From Tetrapyrgos nigripes (Eukaryota > Basidiomycota > Agaricomycetes > Agaricales > Campanellaceae): a DNA stretch of 64,000 bases. Every line of letters begins with the position of its first letter. The first letter of the stretch is position 1. Below, one piece after another: positions 31,301 to 42,859 of this stretch. The stretch lies in NCBI GenBank assembly GCA_013368315.1, contig JAACJM010000067.1, forward strand, positions 248,001 through 312,000. Direction: 5' to 3'. The notes beneath the pieces are model-generated. The model searched no databases. It saw only the letters and a list, made by a program, of their open reading frames with translations, and was not told the DNA's origin. The position numbers were made by a program, and so were the translations under genes.

Positions 31301-33616
31301 TCAAGCTTTCGGCGAGGTATTCAGACTCGCCACCACAACATCCAATGCAGCAAGTTGTCCCCAACTAGTGAATTGCTTTGGTGGTGGCCCTGTCCAGCTT
31401 GGCGAATATATGTTCTTAGTTGCAGCCAAATCTAGAAGAGCATTGTACTAGTAGGACCATCAACAATCAGAATGACGTCTTATTCCAGATACCAGATTAG
31501 ACTCACTTGCACATCCACATAGCTACTAATCAAACGTTGGAATGCGCTATTGGCGGTATTTCGCACATAGACTGTATCCAATCCTCTAATGAGGATGGCT
31601 AAGTTTGCGCACAAATTGGTTCAGCCTTCGTGTTCAGCATAGACGAACCCCGAACACTGACCTTTGAATCCCACCGTATCGGTATCCTCGTCAGTTGTAG
31701 CACCCTCAGTGATTACACCATCGCTTCCTTGCCACGGTGCTGATTTCGTCGATGCTACGGTGATATTCATCATCCTGTCCAATCAACTCCGCCGTCACAT
31801 CAGGAAACTGTCCAAAAAGGTTGCGCATGGTTGTAGGCGGTTGTACAACCGATACAACCCCGAAACTTCACAGCCCTACAACATTCCCACAACCTAATAT
31901 TTTGAGGAACATTATAGAAGTCCTTTCGACAAAATTTTGTATGTATTCGCTCTAGTTCAACAATATCTTTGTATTTCATTATCCTAACGTACAAATCTAC
32001 CCTAAAAGTGCCAAGGAACGAAAGATACAGAGGTGCCAAAAGTCGAGGAGTCCTGTCGGCAACCAAAAAACCCACGGTAACCCCTCAATGAAATCGGGCC
32101 ATTTCCTGATGCAGTACTCTGGAGACCTAAGGCTGGAATACGTACAAGCTTCTCCAAAAATTGTTACCGGTAACGTCTGTGAGAACACTTAAACCTTCGA
32201 GATACTTCCCACTATTGTAGGTGAGCATCATATTATTAGGTTGACCCTTCGTGCAGGTATACGAATCTATCGTGTCGAGGACGAGATTTTCCAAGTTGAT
32301 GTTATGATTCTCAATCCACTGAGCAGTGAGGATCGCTGCTTTGGTGTAAGTCGAATTCCCAGTTGCTTCCGCGAGTAGAGCCGAAAGACTGAGTCATCAG
32401 AGTGAGATTAGCAAGGATCTTGTAACTGCAGAGAAGACACCCACGTCATGTATTCACTGGGCAGGCATCGAAATGTCCATCAGGATTTGCCGGAGGTCAC
32501 TGTTTAAAAAATGCTTACCCAGTGGTGATGGAATTGACGACTGGACTATCGGGCAACGTTTGCTGAAAGTGTTCTTCAGATTTCTGATACATCGTACAGG
32601 AGAGCAAAAAGCATTTAGGCATACCCAGAACACGCCGCCGGCCATAGTCTCTAGAATAAATGATTGTCAGCCCTGGAGGATAGATTTTGCTTCGGCTCTA
32701 CGCACTCCCATCGCACGTTGTCGCCAGTGAAAATGACTTTCGAGAGTGTGATCCAGAGGCAGCATCCTTAGGGGAAATGACGCTGTACGGGGAAGCCTGG
32801 TATGAATACTAGTGAGTCCTGAAGCATATGTGCTGCTTACTACTCGGAAACATATTGCCACGTCGAGATGGCATATGAAAGATGGGTGGAATCCTAGAAA
32901 ACCGCATTACTTGAGACGAGATAAAATCGGACTAGCATGCCAAATACGCACACCGTACGCTTTATAAGCGTAGAAAGCACTCGTGGCCCACCATCTAATT
33001 TGAAAGAAGGAGTTGAGTACTGAAACCGATGGAGAATAAGAAAGAATGTCGCACAGTGCATCATCATTATACTGGCATTAAATCATACAGTTCAGACTTC
33101 ATGTAAACTGTGATGCAAAACAGGATCCGTACCCTGACAACAGCGGTTACCTCATGGATTGAATACTCAGAAGGATAAAAACTCACTCCCAGTCATCGGG
33201 ACGAAAACGATTGTGCATAGTCTTCAGACCTTTCATGACAATGTCTTTGTAGACATGCGAGCCCGTAATATAATCGAAACTGGCCATGGAACCGAAAACG
33301 TTACCAGACTGCCATAAACTAAGACCTGGTAATGACTTAAGGAAAGCAGCGAAGGCCAGATGTACAAGACATACCGTTGAACTGTGCAGAGCTAGGATCC
33401 ATCTGCGGCACCATTGCATCGATTGCTTTCCGGGCGATTGACACGCGTTCATTGTAGCTGCGGGAGGTTGAAGGTTTCTGGGTGGACGCGTATAAGCAAC
33501 TTGAAGGAATAGTTCATGGAGACACTGACCCTCCAGGATGATGGGACGCCAAAGTCTTGGGCGAATGCGAAGCCAAGGGCAAAAGAAAGTGTTAAAAAAC
33601 GTAGAAAGATTGACAT
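31301..33616 (-). CDS. GH76-family protein (Dfg5/alpha-1,6-mannanase type), secreted
   Basis: GH76 enzymes act on alpha-1,6-mannan; fungal members include the Dfg5/Dcw1 wall proteins. Twelve exons (33616-33530, 33477-33375, 33325-33187, 32994-32952, 32893-32844, 32782-32706, 32650-32625, 32562-32519, 32388-32146, 31774-31662, 31598-31507, 31447-31301) keep the frame through every junction and give 387 residues. A signal peptide (MSIFLRFLTLSFALGFAFAQ) starts the protein. Family blocks are present: LWQSGNVFGSMASFDYITGS, WWATSAFYAYKAYG, TMAGGVFW, LSALLAEATGN, LTYNSGKYLEGLSVL and, near the end, GVITEGATTDEDTDTVGFKG. The usual paired catalytic Asp motif of GH76 is not visible in these blocks; the model may miss a short piece between exons 8 and 9. 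No GPI signal is seen at the C-terminus. The tenth intron position holds a MITE. Confidence 0.85.
31798..32111 (-). mobile_element. 314-bp MITE, copy 2, inside a GH76 intron
   Basis: Same 10-bp inverted ends as copy 1, flanked by CA on both sides. It sits in the intron 31775-32145, which is 371 bases long; without the element the intron would be 57 bases, the normal size here. Donor GTACGT and acceptor CAG are both outside the element, so splicing may still work. Confidence 0.88.
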
Positions 33617-34732
33617 GATGAGCACTGAGTATTGAGGTCTATGAACAACAAATGGCGGAGCTGTGGAATCAGAGTAGTCAGAATGCTGTCTGGAACGCGT
33701 CAGAAAACGTACTACAATGCAATCGACTTCACACTAGTATTGGTAGGCCGGGTAGGAAGAAATAAATGGTCCGTCCCTTGTAACGTAGAAATTTCAGAAA
33801 ATGAGAAAGGCGTTGTAGCAATGAGTGTCTGAGAGCATTACAAGGCGTTTATGATCAGCCTAGCACAAAGTGAAAAGGTCAAAACTGGGCTCACCGTGAA
33901 GGTTCTGTCCAAAGAAGACGTTAAAAAGATAAAAAATCTAGGTTTGACGCTGTTTACTTCTGCCAAACAGCGGCTGAGAGACAAAAAGATACATACTTCA
34001 AAGGCGAGAAGGAAAATTGACGGCGTAGTAGGAAGGAAGAAGTAAAAAGGGCAGCATGTCGCGAGGTTTTGGTTTCATTTCCATAATAGGAAGTGTACAA
34101 GTCCACTGGGACTCCAACACCTCGTCACTTTGACTGGAACAAATCTGCAGCAATTTTCGGTGTGGACTGAGCAATGCACAAAGGAAAGGAATGCGTGCCA
34201 GCTCTGATGATGGACGAGAGTATATGAAAAGCGCTTGAATTGTGACTCAGAGCTGCTAAATACATAAAAATGGATAAAAGAAGATCGCAGCCTGGTCTGA
34301 GCCTAGACATTAACCCCAACAGACATGCGAGTACGGGGAGATAAATCCAACTGCAATGAAACCCCGCTCTTTAGTTGTCGACACGAGTCCGTAATCCAGG
34401 CATCGTAATACCCAAGGGAGTGCTCGGCCGGCCATGTATCCATTTATAACGAGCCTAGTTATCCATCCCACGCGTGTGTGTAATCGTTGACAGCAACTAG
34501 CTTTCAAACAGGGAGTCAAAGCTCTCTCCCCACCTCCACATCTCCACCACTTCCCTTCCCTTCCCCAACTTCGTGAAGGTTGGGGATGGCCATGAAACCT
34601 GGTCCTCTGAGATGTCTCGTAAGATGATCCCCAGACCTTATCGTTTCCCTCCATTATCGCTGCCCTAGGAAGCCTTTTACCACGTCTCCACCTCAGCACG
34701 GAAAGCCCCACTCACTTGGACTAGAGAACGAC
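33617..34732. other. Spacer without secure gene
   Basis: A small plus-strand frame (33851-34045) is Lys-rich but matches nothing I know and has no clear promoter. The rest shows no coding signal. Confidence 0.4.
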
Positions 34733-36726
34733 TTAGGACGGTCTTGTCTGCGATCTCGACCCCGAACGCTGCAGGATCCCTCTGCCAGGCTCAAATGGCG
34801 GAGCACGACTAGATAATGTCGAACCGCTACCAGGTGAAGATGTCCCACCCGTCGTAGATGCTGCAGTTGTACCTGGAGTCTGAGATGTTGAGGATGCAAA
34901 TACTGCGTTGTTCTTTGGAGATGGCGAACCCGAAGCACCACCAACTAGATCAGCATGAGAAACGGCCTTGTTGGAGCCTCCAGATCCGGAGCTTGTAGTG
35001 CTCTTCAGAGAAGACTGCCGATTGGGATTCGTCAATATGGTGGTCGGTGTAGGGACAATCTGTTGATGGTGTCGAGGGTGGTGAGAGTGGGAATGATTAT
35101 GGTGGTGATGTGGAAGGTGGTGATTGCTCGAGTTGAAGGCTACCGACACCGAGGACGAACGTTGGTTGTGCTGATTGTTATGGTGGGCGTGACCATGATT
35201 AGTCTGTGTGTGGTGTGAGTGGTGATTGTTTGCCCGTGGCGACGTCGAGCTTGTCCCAGAATGTGCCCAAGACTGATTAGAGCTAGTCGAAGTACTGGAG
35301 CGGTGCATGGGAAAGGCCGAGACGGCAGAAGGGCGAGCAATGGTTCCTGGTCCACTAAGATTAAAAGGTTCATCTAATGTACCCCAGGTCGACCCAGCAT
35401 AGGACCCTCCATTACCTATGCCGTCATAGCTCCCAAACGTTTCCTCATCCTGCAACCTCTCAATCTCATCTTCCACTCTGGTCAACTCATCTTCAAGGTC
35501 CTTCACTGTGCCCATATCCAGCTTTTCCTTCCTGGCCTCCAACTTGTCAATCTGCTTGCCCAGTCCAGCCAACTCACTCTTGAGGTCTTCAACCCTCTTT
35601 CTCTCTTTCTCTTCTTCCTTCTCTTTTTCCTCAGCAAGCTTCTCTGCACGCCTCTTGATCTCTCGATACTCCTTCTCCTTCTGCTCCTTTTCTCTATTAA
35701 GAGCGGGCAATTCTCCTTCAACTTCTTCTGCAGTTGCATAGATCTCCTTCGTGGCTATCTGTGCTTGTTTCACTGCTTCCTGCAACGCCAGAACCTTCTG
35801 CTTCGCCCGCAACTCGGAAGCTGCGTACCGCTCAGAAGCACGCTTCAATGTTTCGATTTCCGAACGCAAAGCAGCGTCAGCCTTTTGGGCATCCCGCCGA
35901 GATGTTTTGATTGTAGCAGTCAACGAGACCTGCTCGTTGTTTAGTAGGGAGAGGGTGTGCTGAAGCTGTGCGAGACGGTCTTCGAGGGTGAGAGGTGCAA
36001 AGCCGTAGCCGGGTGAAGGGCTCTGAGACTGGTGTGCAGTGGAAGTGGAATTAGAAGGACTTGGAGACGTGTTGCCTTGGGGCGGCGTGCTGGGTGCTGG
36101 AGAGGTAGCAGTAGTAGATGGATTCCCGCCATCAGTATAGGTAGAAGAGTTTGTACTGGAAGTAGAGTCGGGATCAGAAGGAGTCGATGCATCTTTGCTT
36201 TCTGATTCTAAAAAGACGAGATGAGGATATACCACCTAAAAAAGAAAAGGAGTGACTCACCTTCCGTAGTGACTTGATGCCTGATACTATTCGTCTGTCC
36301 ACCCTGAACCAGCTCCAAGTCGATATCATACTGGCGCCCAGGCATGAGACCATACACGATGATGACTGCTTCGTCTGCCTTGTCGTCTATCTTAATGAAA
36401 ACCCTCCTCCAAGACGCCCTATCCACTTCAACTGACAACCCACCCGCCAACGCGCTGGACACCACGGAAGGGAGCTTCTTGACATCTGATTCAGAGTTAC
36501 TCGTGTCTCCATCGTCATTCGAGTCCGACTCATCTCCATTATCTTGTATGTCGTCTGTGGACAACCCGAGCGCAGCGAGTGAGAGTTCGGAGTCGAGATT
36601 GGGGTTAGATGTAGCGGCAGAAAGAATAAAGGTGACGGAGACGGATGTTATCTCTCTGACAGACAGAGTGAGAGGCGGAATCCATGGTCGTATCGATGAC
36701 CATCCTGGTTGGCTGACGGTGTCCAT
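34733..36726 (-). CDS. Coiled-coil protein with N-terminal FN3-like domain, function unknown
   Basis: Two exons (36726-36261, 36207-34733) give 646 residues. The N-terminal 155 residues look like a beta-sandwich of fibronectin-III type (LTLSVREITSVSVTF ... WRRVFIKIDD ... IIVYGLMPGRQYDIDLELV), interrupted by an acidic Asp/Ser insert. Then come a Ser/Thr-rich linker, a long coiled coil of about 190 residues (from LEDRLAQLQHTLSLLNNE to DELTRVEDEIERLQDEE), and a low-complexity tail with a His/Asn-rich stretch and a basic Ser-rich end (GRGILQRSGSRSQTRPS). There is no signal peptide or membrane segment, so it is probably cytosolic. The same architecture occurs in other basidiomycetes to my knowledge, but I cannot name a function. 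Confidence 0.72.
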
Positions 36727-37175
36727 TCTGTACAGAGTTCAAAACTTGGTGATTTGTTCCGGTCGTTCGTCAGTATGAATAGCAAAACCCAGTGACCTAG
36801 CACAGGACGGTTCTGGAGTGACAGAAATGAACGAATTGCGGTGAAACTTCGCAGTAAAAACGGATGGCTTTGTTACGCGCAATGAATGCGAATAATTGCA
36901 ATTCGAGCTGTAGGAGAGATACATGAGAAGATAAGTGCGTATCAAGACTTGGACTAAGTACCAATGATAGCCAAAAAAGAGCTCTAGTCGTTAGAAGGAT
37001 GAGCGCGTTTGTTATGATGTTGGTAAGAGTCAACCCTAGTTTGTGGGCAACGGATTGCGTACAGCAGTGCCAGTTGCAAAGTTGTCATTCCAGGCGGCTA
37101 TACTAAAATGCTACATGCGCAAGTACATACACGCTGCTTAGTGATCATGACAATAACACTTCTAAGAATCTCCTT
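36727..37175. other. Spacer between same-strand genes
   Basis: Promoter side of the coiled-coil gene and 3' side of the first GNAT gene. No gene recognised. Confidence 0.45.
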
Positions 37176-38796
37176 CTACCTCTCAGAACCCGATGCACTT
37201 TCCAGGAGAGCCCAATCTGATGATGTCTGAGCCGACCAGTTTGAACTCGCATCACTGTCAGCACTTGAAAATGTGCTGAAAACAGGACTTGGTGGGACCT
37301 CGGGAGGAGGAGAAGGAAAGGAAAGGAGAGACCCGTAGTCATCATCGTCAGAATTTGTAGCACCCACCGAATCCGTGGCTAACTTCCTCAATTTGTGACC
37401 AACGGCAATGCGGGAGCCGGAAGAGCGTTCAGAAGAACAAGGTGACCCTGGCCTTGTGGACGCAGGAGATTCGTCTCCGAGCTTCCGTTTGCCTTTCCCA
37501 ATAAACACTGGGCTAGACCATCCATCCGACGTTGACACCTCATCGGTGTCCCAGATCTTCCTTTTCCCTTTCCCTACAACCACCGGGCTGGACCATCCAT
37601 CGCTTTCTAATGCCGACTCCTCATCATCTGATTGGCTAGCGCCGGTCGTGCCAACGGATACACTCGACCCCCGCAATGTCTCCATGCTCGATGTGCGTTG
37701 CAGATGGAAGGGGTCGGAGTGTCGTACTTCATTCCAGACTAGCAACGTTGCTGGTGCCGCCCTCTGAGGATAAGAGCGATTCGCGTAGTATTCCGTGTCT
37801 CGAATAGCAAAAGAGGTGACGTCTTTCCATTCTTGCTCCAAGACACTGTAATAACAGCGACGACGTCTTCCCACGTGCTTAAAGTGCCTACACAGATACC
37901 TTGATGTCAACTCTAGTGACAAGATACAGATACGTACGTTTGCGTAAACAGATTGACAAGCTGGTCCTTGCAATAAGTGTCGAGAATATTGGCGCGCAGC
38001 TGGCGACACTTGAAGCTGTCGAATCCTACCTCCAAGACGAGTTGTAAAGCCTCCTTGGCGTAACCGAAACCCCTGTGGTCTTCGGATAAGATGATGCCTA
38101 CGACCATTTCTTCCGCTGCGGTGAAAGCATCCGGAAAGCAGACTTCTTGAATAGGTATCAAGAAGACGAATCCAAGGATACCATAAGAACTCTGTGCCAG
38201 AATTTGCACCGGATTTTCCTGGACATACCGGGGGGCGTCTTCCAGCACCTCGATACTCGGAAGGCCCTGATGGAGATGGAGAACCGAGTCAGAAAGCTGT
38301 ACCATGAAGTGACTCAATCATCACGCACCCTCCAGATGAAGTCGTCCCATTCCTGAGTACCAGTGTCCTGCGGGTCGTTTTTGGAGCTGTTGAGCATGCT
38401 GTACAAGTCATCGTTCACATGGTTCTTCAAGTCATTGTCGTCAACTTTCTTCAATGATTGACCGGTCTGTAGGAGTGAGCTTGAAACCATACTTATGAAG
38501 ACAGGACACCCTACTGATAGTTCCTTCCTGCAATTCTTGCGAGTCGGTGACCCAGAAGCGACTGACTCTTCTGTTGATTGGCTTTGTTTCCCGATGATGA
38601 TCCCAAAATACTTGGTGCGATGAGCAAACATAAGAATATCTTCTTCAGGATATCGACCTGCTTCGACAGAAGCGAGCTGTAATTCTTCATAGAGGGTTTG
38701 TAGATGATCCAACTGGTAAGACGGAAGATAAGTCAAGTGGAAGGAGTCCTGCAACGTCACAATTTGGATCTTTCCCTCTTTGATCAGAAACGACAT
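37176..38796 (-). CDS. GNAT-family acetyltransferase-like protein, paralogue A
   Basis: Four exons (38796-38515, 38466-38329, 38296-37938, 37887-37176) give 496 residues. The central part has the GNAT fold in RimJ/RimL style: VVGIILSEDHRGFGYAKEAL carries the acetyl-CoA loop (here RGFGYA, in place of the classical Q/RxxGxG/A), followed by GFDSFKCRQLRANILDTYCK and EWKDVTSFAIRDTEY. The substrate is unknown. The N-terminal 150 residues are family-specific and the C-terminal 200 are low-complexity with two near repeats DGWSSPV(V/F)(V/I)GKGKRK and an acidic end. A neighbouring gene at 39389-41032 has the same exon plan and motifs, so the pair arose by tandem duplication. Confidence 0.78.
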
Positions 38797-39388
38797 GGTG
38801 GTGTTTTGCTGAGGTAGTCGTCAGTGGGGCTCCCGTAGCCCAGGTCATGGGTACATGTACAGATATCTATACAGCTATCTATGTATACATATCATAGACG
38901 CCTGCCTAGTCTAAGCAGACAGACTCTGACTCGGTACCCTCGCTGACGCCCGCCAGAGTTGGCTGTACATGCTAGTATGGCGCTTGCTGGAATGCAATAA
39001 TCCATTGGGCGGCATTCGGGAACATGAGAGGTCCGAGGATGGCGAGTGAAAATGGGGTATAGACGAAGAAACCAAGAAGAAACTGAAAAGAAACTGAGCC
39101 ACGCTGGTACGTGTAACGTTCATTTAATTTTCTCATGCCCGCTGAGTCCCGCATAAGAGAAGGGGATAATCCCTGGTGCTATGGTGTTCCTTGGATCAAG
39201 TCGAGACTCAAAATCCCATTGGGAAGACCCTAAATATGTCATTGGGTGCGCTTGAGACCAAAAGGTATGTATATAATACAGAACAACTTGTCAACAATGT
39301 AGTGTACAGTACTGGATTTTTGTGGCACTTTTACTAGTACCAGCCATGAGTGCAAGAACGAAATGAACAAGAAGGTAGCCTTTTAGAT
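38797..39388. other. Spacer between the GNAT paralogues
   Basis: No gene recognised. A short phrase CTCGGTACCCTCGCT at about 38931 occurs again near 47618. Confidence 0.45.
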
Positions 39389-41032
39389 TTATCGCTCACT
39401 CCCAGAATTCGACGAAGTCTCCAGAAGGTCCCAGTCTGAAGTCGTCTGAGCCGACCACATCGACTCTGCGTCACTCTCAGCACTCGAGTATGCACTGAAA
39501 GCAGGACTTGGTGGGACTTCGGGGGCAGGAGACTGGAAGCGATCAAATACGCTGGAACGACCGTCATCGGAATCCATGTCAGAATCTGGCGTCAACAGTT
39601 TTCTGAACTTGAGACCAGAGGCGGAGCCTTCGATGATTTCGGAACCGGCATCTGAAGAAGAAGGCGACCTGGATCCCGAGGATGCAGCGGCAAGTTTCCT
39701 TTTTCCTTTCCCCTTCCCAACCAGCACCGGACTAGACCACCCATCAGTGTCCGATGCAGACTCCGATTCCTCCTTCTCAGACTGGCTGGTGGCACCAACG
39801 GGAGTCATCCCTCCAATGTTCCGCAAGGTCTCCATACTCGACGTGCGTCTCAAATGGACGTGCTCCCATCGCAAAAGGGCCTCCCGCTCTCTCTCGTGTC
39901 GATCAAGCATCTCGTCCCACATCGTTTTGGGCGCAGACCTGAAAAAAGCCCGCATCACATATTCGGTGTCCAGGATAGCGAAACAAGTGACATCCTTCCA
40001 TTCTTGTTCCATGACGCTGTAGTAGGAGCGACGACGTGTTCCTTCGTGGCTAAAGCGCCTAGATAAATATCTCGAGGTCAGCCGCAGCACAAAGTCACAG
40101 AGAGGCGCCCATAGATGAGACAAGGATAACAGTGACACGTACGTCTGTGTGAAGAGATTGACCACTCGGTCCTTGCAGTCTGTGTCGAGAACATTAGCGT
40201 GTATACGGTGACATTTGAAGTTGTCGAAAGCGGCCTCCAAGACGAGGTTCAAAGCCTCTTTTGCAAAGCCTAGACCCCTGCGGTTTGCGGAAAGGATAAT
40301 GCCTACAGTCATCTCGCCAACTGTGGAAGGAGGAAATGGTGCTTGTTGGGTAGCTAATAAAAAGACGAAGCCCATTATGTCGTAGGACTTGGCTGCGTCT
40401 GGTGTACCTGTTGCTGGGACATGCGTAGGAGTTTCCGGGAGTTGGGTAGCCCAAGAGACATTACTTCCTGATGGCTTATCCTCCCAGTGTTCCCGATTGG
40501 ACGAGTTGGTAGTCAGAGTGGTCTGGAAACCTAGTCAGATTATTGCTCTAGAAATTGACTTGGACGGGTATTACGCACATTCCAAACGAAGTCGTCCCAT
40601 TCCACACCATTTTTCTGCTCCTTGTTGTCAAGCATGTCGTACAGTTCGTCGTTCAGACTGTTATTCGAATTTCCATCTAGCAACTGCTGATTCTGAAGGT
40701 ACGGCTTGGTCTGTGCGGTCATCATGAGGCGGCGCTAGTCATTTCACAAAACGAGCAGAACGCACACTTATACTAGAAGGAGCTAGTTCCAAGTCCTGTT
40801 TGCTTGGTGTCGGATATATGATCCCAAAGTACTCTGTCCGATGAGCAAAGGTAAGAAGATCCTGTTCTGGGTGTCCAGCTTCAACGCAATTGAGCTGCAA
40901 TTCTTCGTAGAGGTTGTATAGACGCTCGAGCTGAAAATGGCTGAAACGATATCCATCAGACAGGTCGAGGGGGTCTAGTGCTTCCACTTGGACTCTTTCG
41001 CCCACTTTGGTGCGGTCAGCGAAGTAGGACAT
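39389..41032 (-). CDS. GNAT-family acetyltransferase-like protein, paralogue B
   Basis: Four exons (41032-40766, 40710-40579, 40522-40143, 40058-39389) give 482 residues. The GNAT core reads MTVGIILSANRRGLGFAKEA, FDNFKCHRIHANVLDTDCKD and EWKDVTCFAILDTEY. All three introns sit at the same positions and phases as in paralogue A. The C-terminal tail repeats the DGWSSPVLVGKGKGKRK element once (twice in A) and ends SGSER like A. N-terminal parts are more diverged (YNLYEELQLNCVEAG against QTLYEELQLASVEAG). Both copies look intact, so both may be functional with different partners or substrates. Confidence 0.78.
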
Positions 41033-41342
41033 GGTGGTCTGGAGTAGCCTGCTGGGCGATCAGTTATGTGCATCACAGTATTTAAAGTTCTGATTCGAAT
41101 CTTCTGTGGGTCACGGGTCTGTGATAGACGCTGGGTGTCAATTTGGCCGATGCGAGAAGGGGACGATCGACCTTCTGGTGGGATTTGGGAGGCTTTGAGG
41201 ACAGTTGGGCGACGTCGGTCACACACAATTATATTTTCAATCGCACAAAGGAAGCATAGCAATGGTGGTGTCATGTTCATAGCATCGGAAATAACATACA
41301 GTAGTAGAAACATGGCAGAATGACCAGCAAGAAACAACGCGC
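41033..41342. other. Short spacer: promoter of GNAT B, 3' end of RPL42
   Basis: No separate gene. The RPL42 3' untranslated region should lie here. Confidence 0.5.
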
Positions 41343-42011
<669 letters not shown>

Positions 42012-42859
42012 TTCGTTGTCGGTGTCGGCGGCGGTGACGAAGGATTGTCCTAGGTTTCTGTGTACTCTAAAGACTGACTAAGCAGAATTTCCCGGCTCGG
42101 AGTGCTATACAGTTTTAGACCAAGATTCGTACTCCGACGGGGCACTCGGCAAATGCGGCTTGACCGGTCTAGTCACCGTTCACGACGTCGGGGGATCCAA
42201 TCTACAACGTAGAAGACCTCCAATGAATTCTTATAGACAGTCGCAAGGAACGTTTTTCGTTCCGAACAGGTGCGCCTTCGTTGTTATTCCTTTGAATTTG
42301 GAAGAGAACTCACATATTAGACTAAGAGTCTAGGGCATGTAAACGTTGGTATTATGCGTGTTCCTCGGCGGTCTCTAGTTCGTAAAAGTCGTTGATTATC
42401 AATTACTATTTCTTCTGACTGTTGTTTCAGCATAGATAACTCGTTTAAAATGTATCGTTAACAGAATGTAAATGTATCTATACCTCTGTTTGTCGTTATC
42501 TGTGCCTGTTCCTTGAGAGCAGAAGTAATATAACGACTGCTTTTTTCGTTTTCTTTCTTCTACATCATCAACAATGGTTGGTGCACCTAGTCGGGCTCCG
42601 GAGGACGGTTATTGTTCTTCTTTGCCTTGTCGAGACGCGTTAAGTAAAGCCATTTTCTTGACGGTGACTGGTTTCAGAGATGTTAATGCACATCACAGAA
42701 GGTCTGCATGCTCTCCGGCGCGTTTTGGACGTAATTTGGCATGCCTTTTATCATTGCAAAATAGGATATACAAGTAACATAACGAGCAAGTAATGAGCAG
42801 GTTGCAACCAACTTTCCATTGAATAGCATTTAGACCGACGTAGAAACCAATCAAACATC
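42012..42859. other. RPL42 promoter and spacer to the zinc transporter
   Basis: A plus-strand frame of 67 codons starts at 42574 after a CT-rich stretch and CAACAATGG, a good start context, but shows no family motif; it could be a small gene or chance. Otherwise nothing is recognised. Confidence 0.35.

Noticed and set aside
33851..34045. Lys-rich 64-codon frame
   Set aside because: Composition is that of an A-rich region, with no clear promoter or homologue that I recognise.
34733..36235. Reading the His/Asn-rich tail of the coiled-coil protein as a metal-binding domain
   Set aside because: The stretch is low-complexity, with irregular His spacing mixed with Asn, Gln and Ser; no defined metal site is visible.
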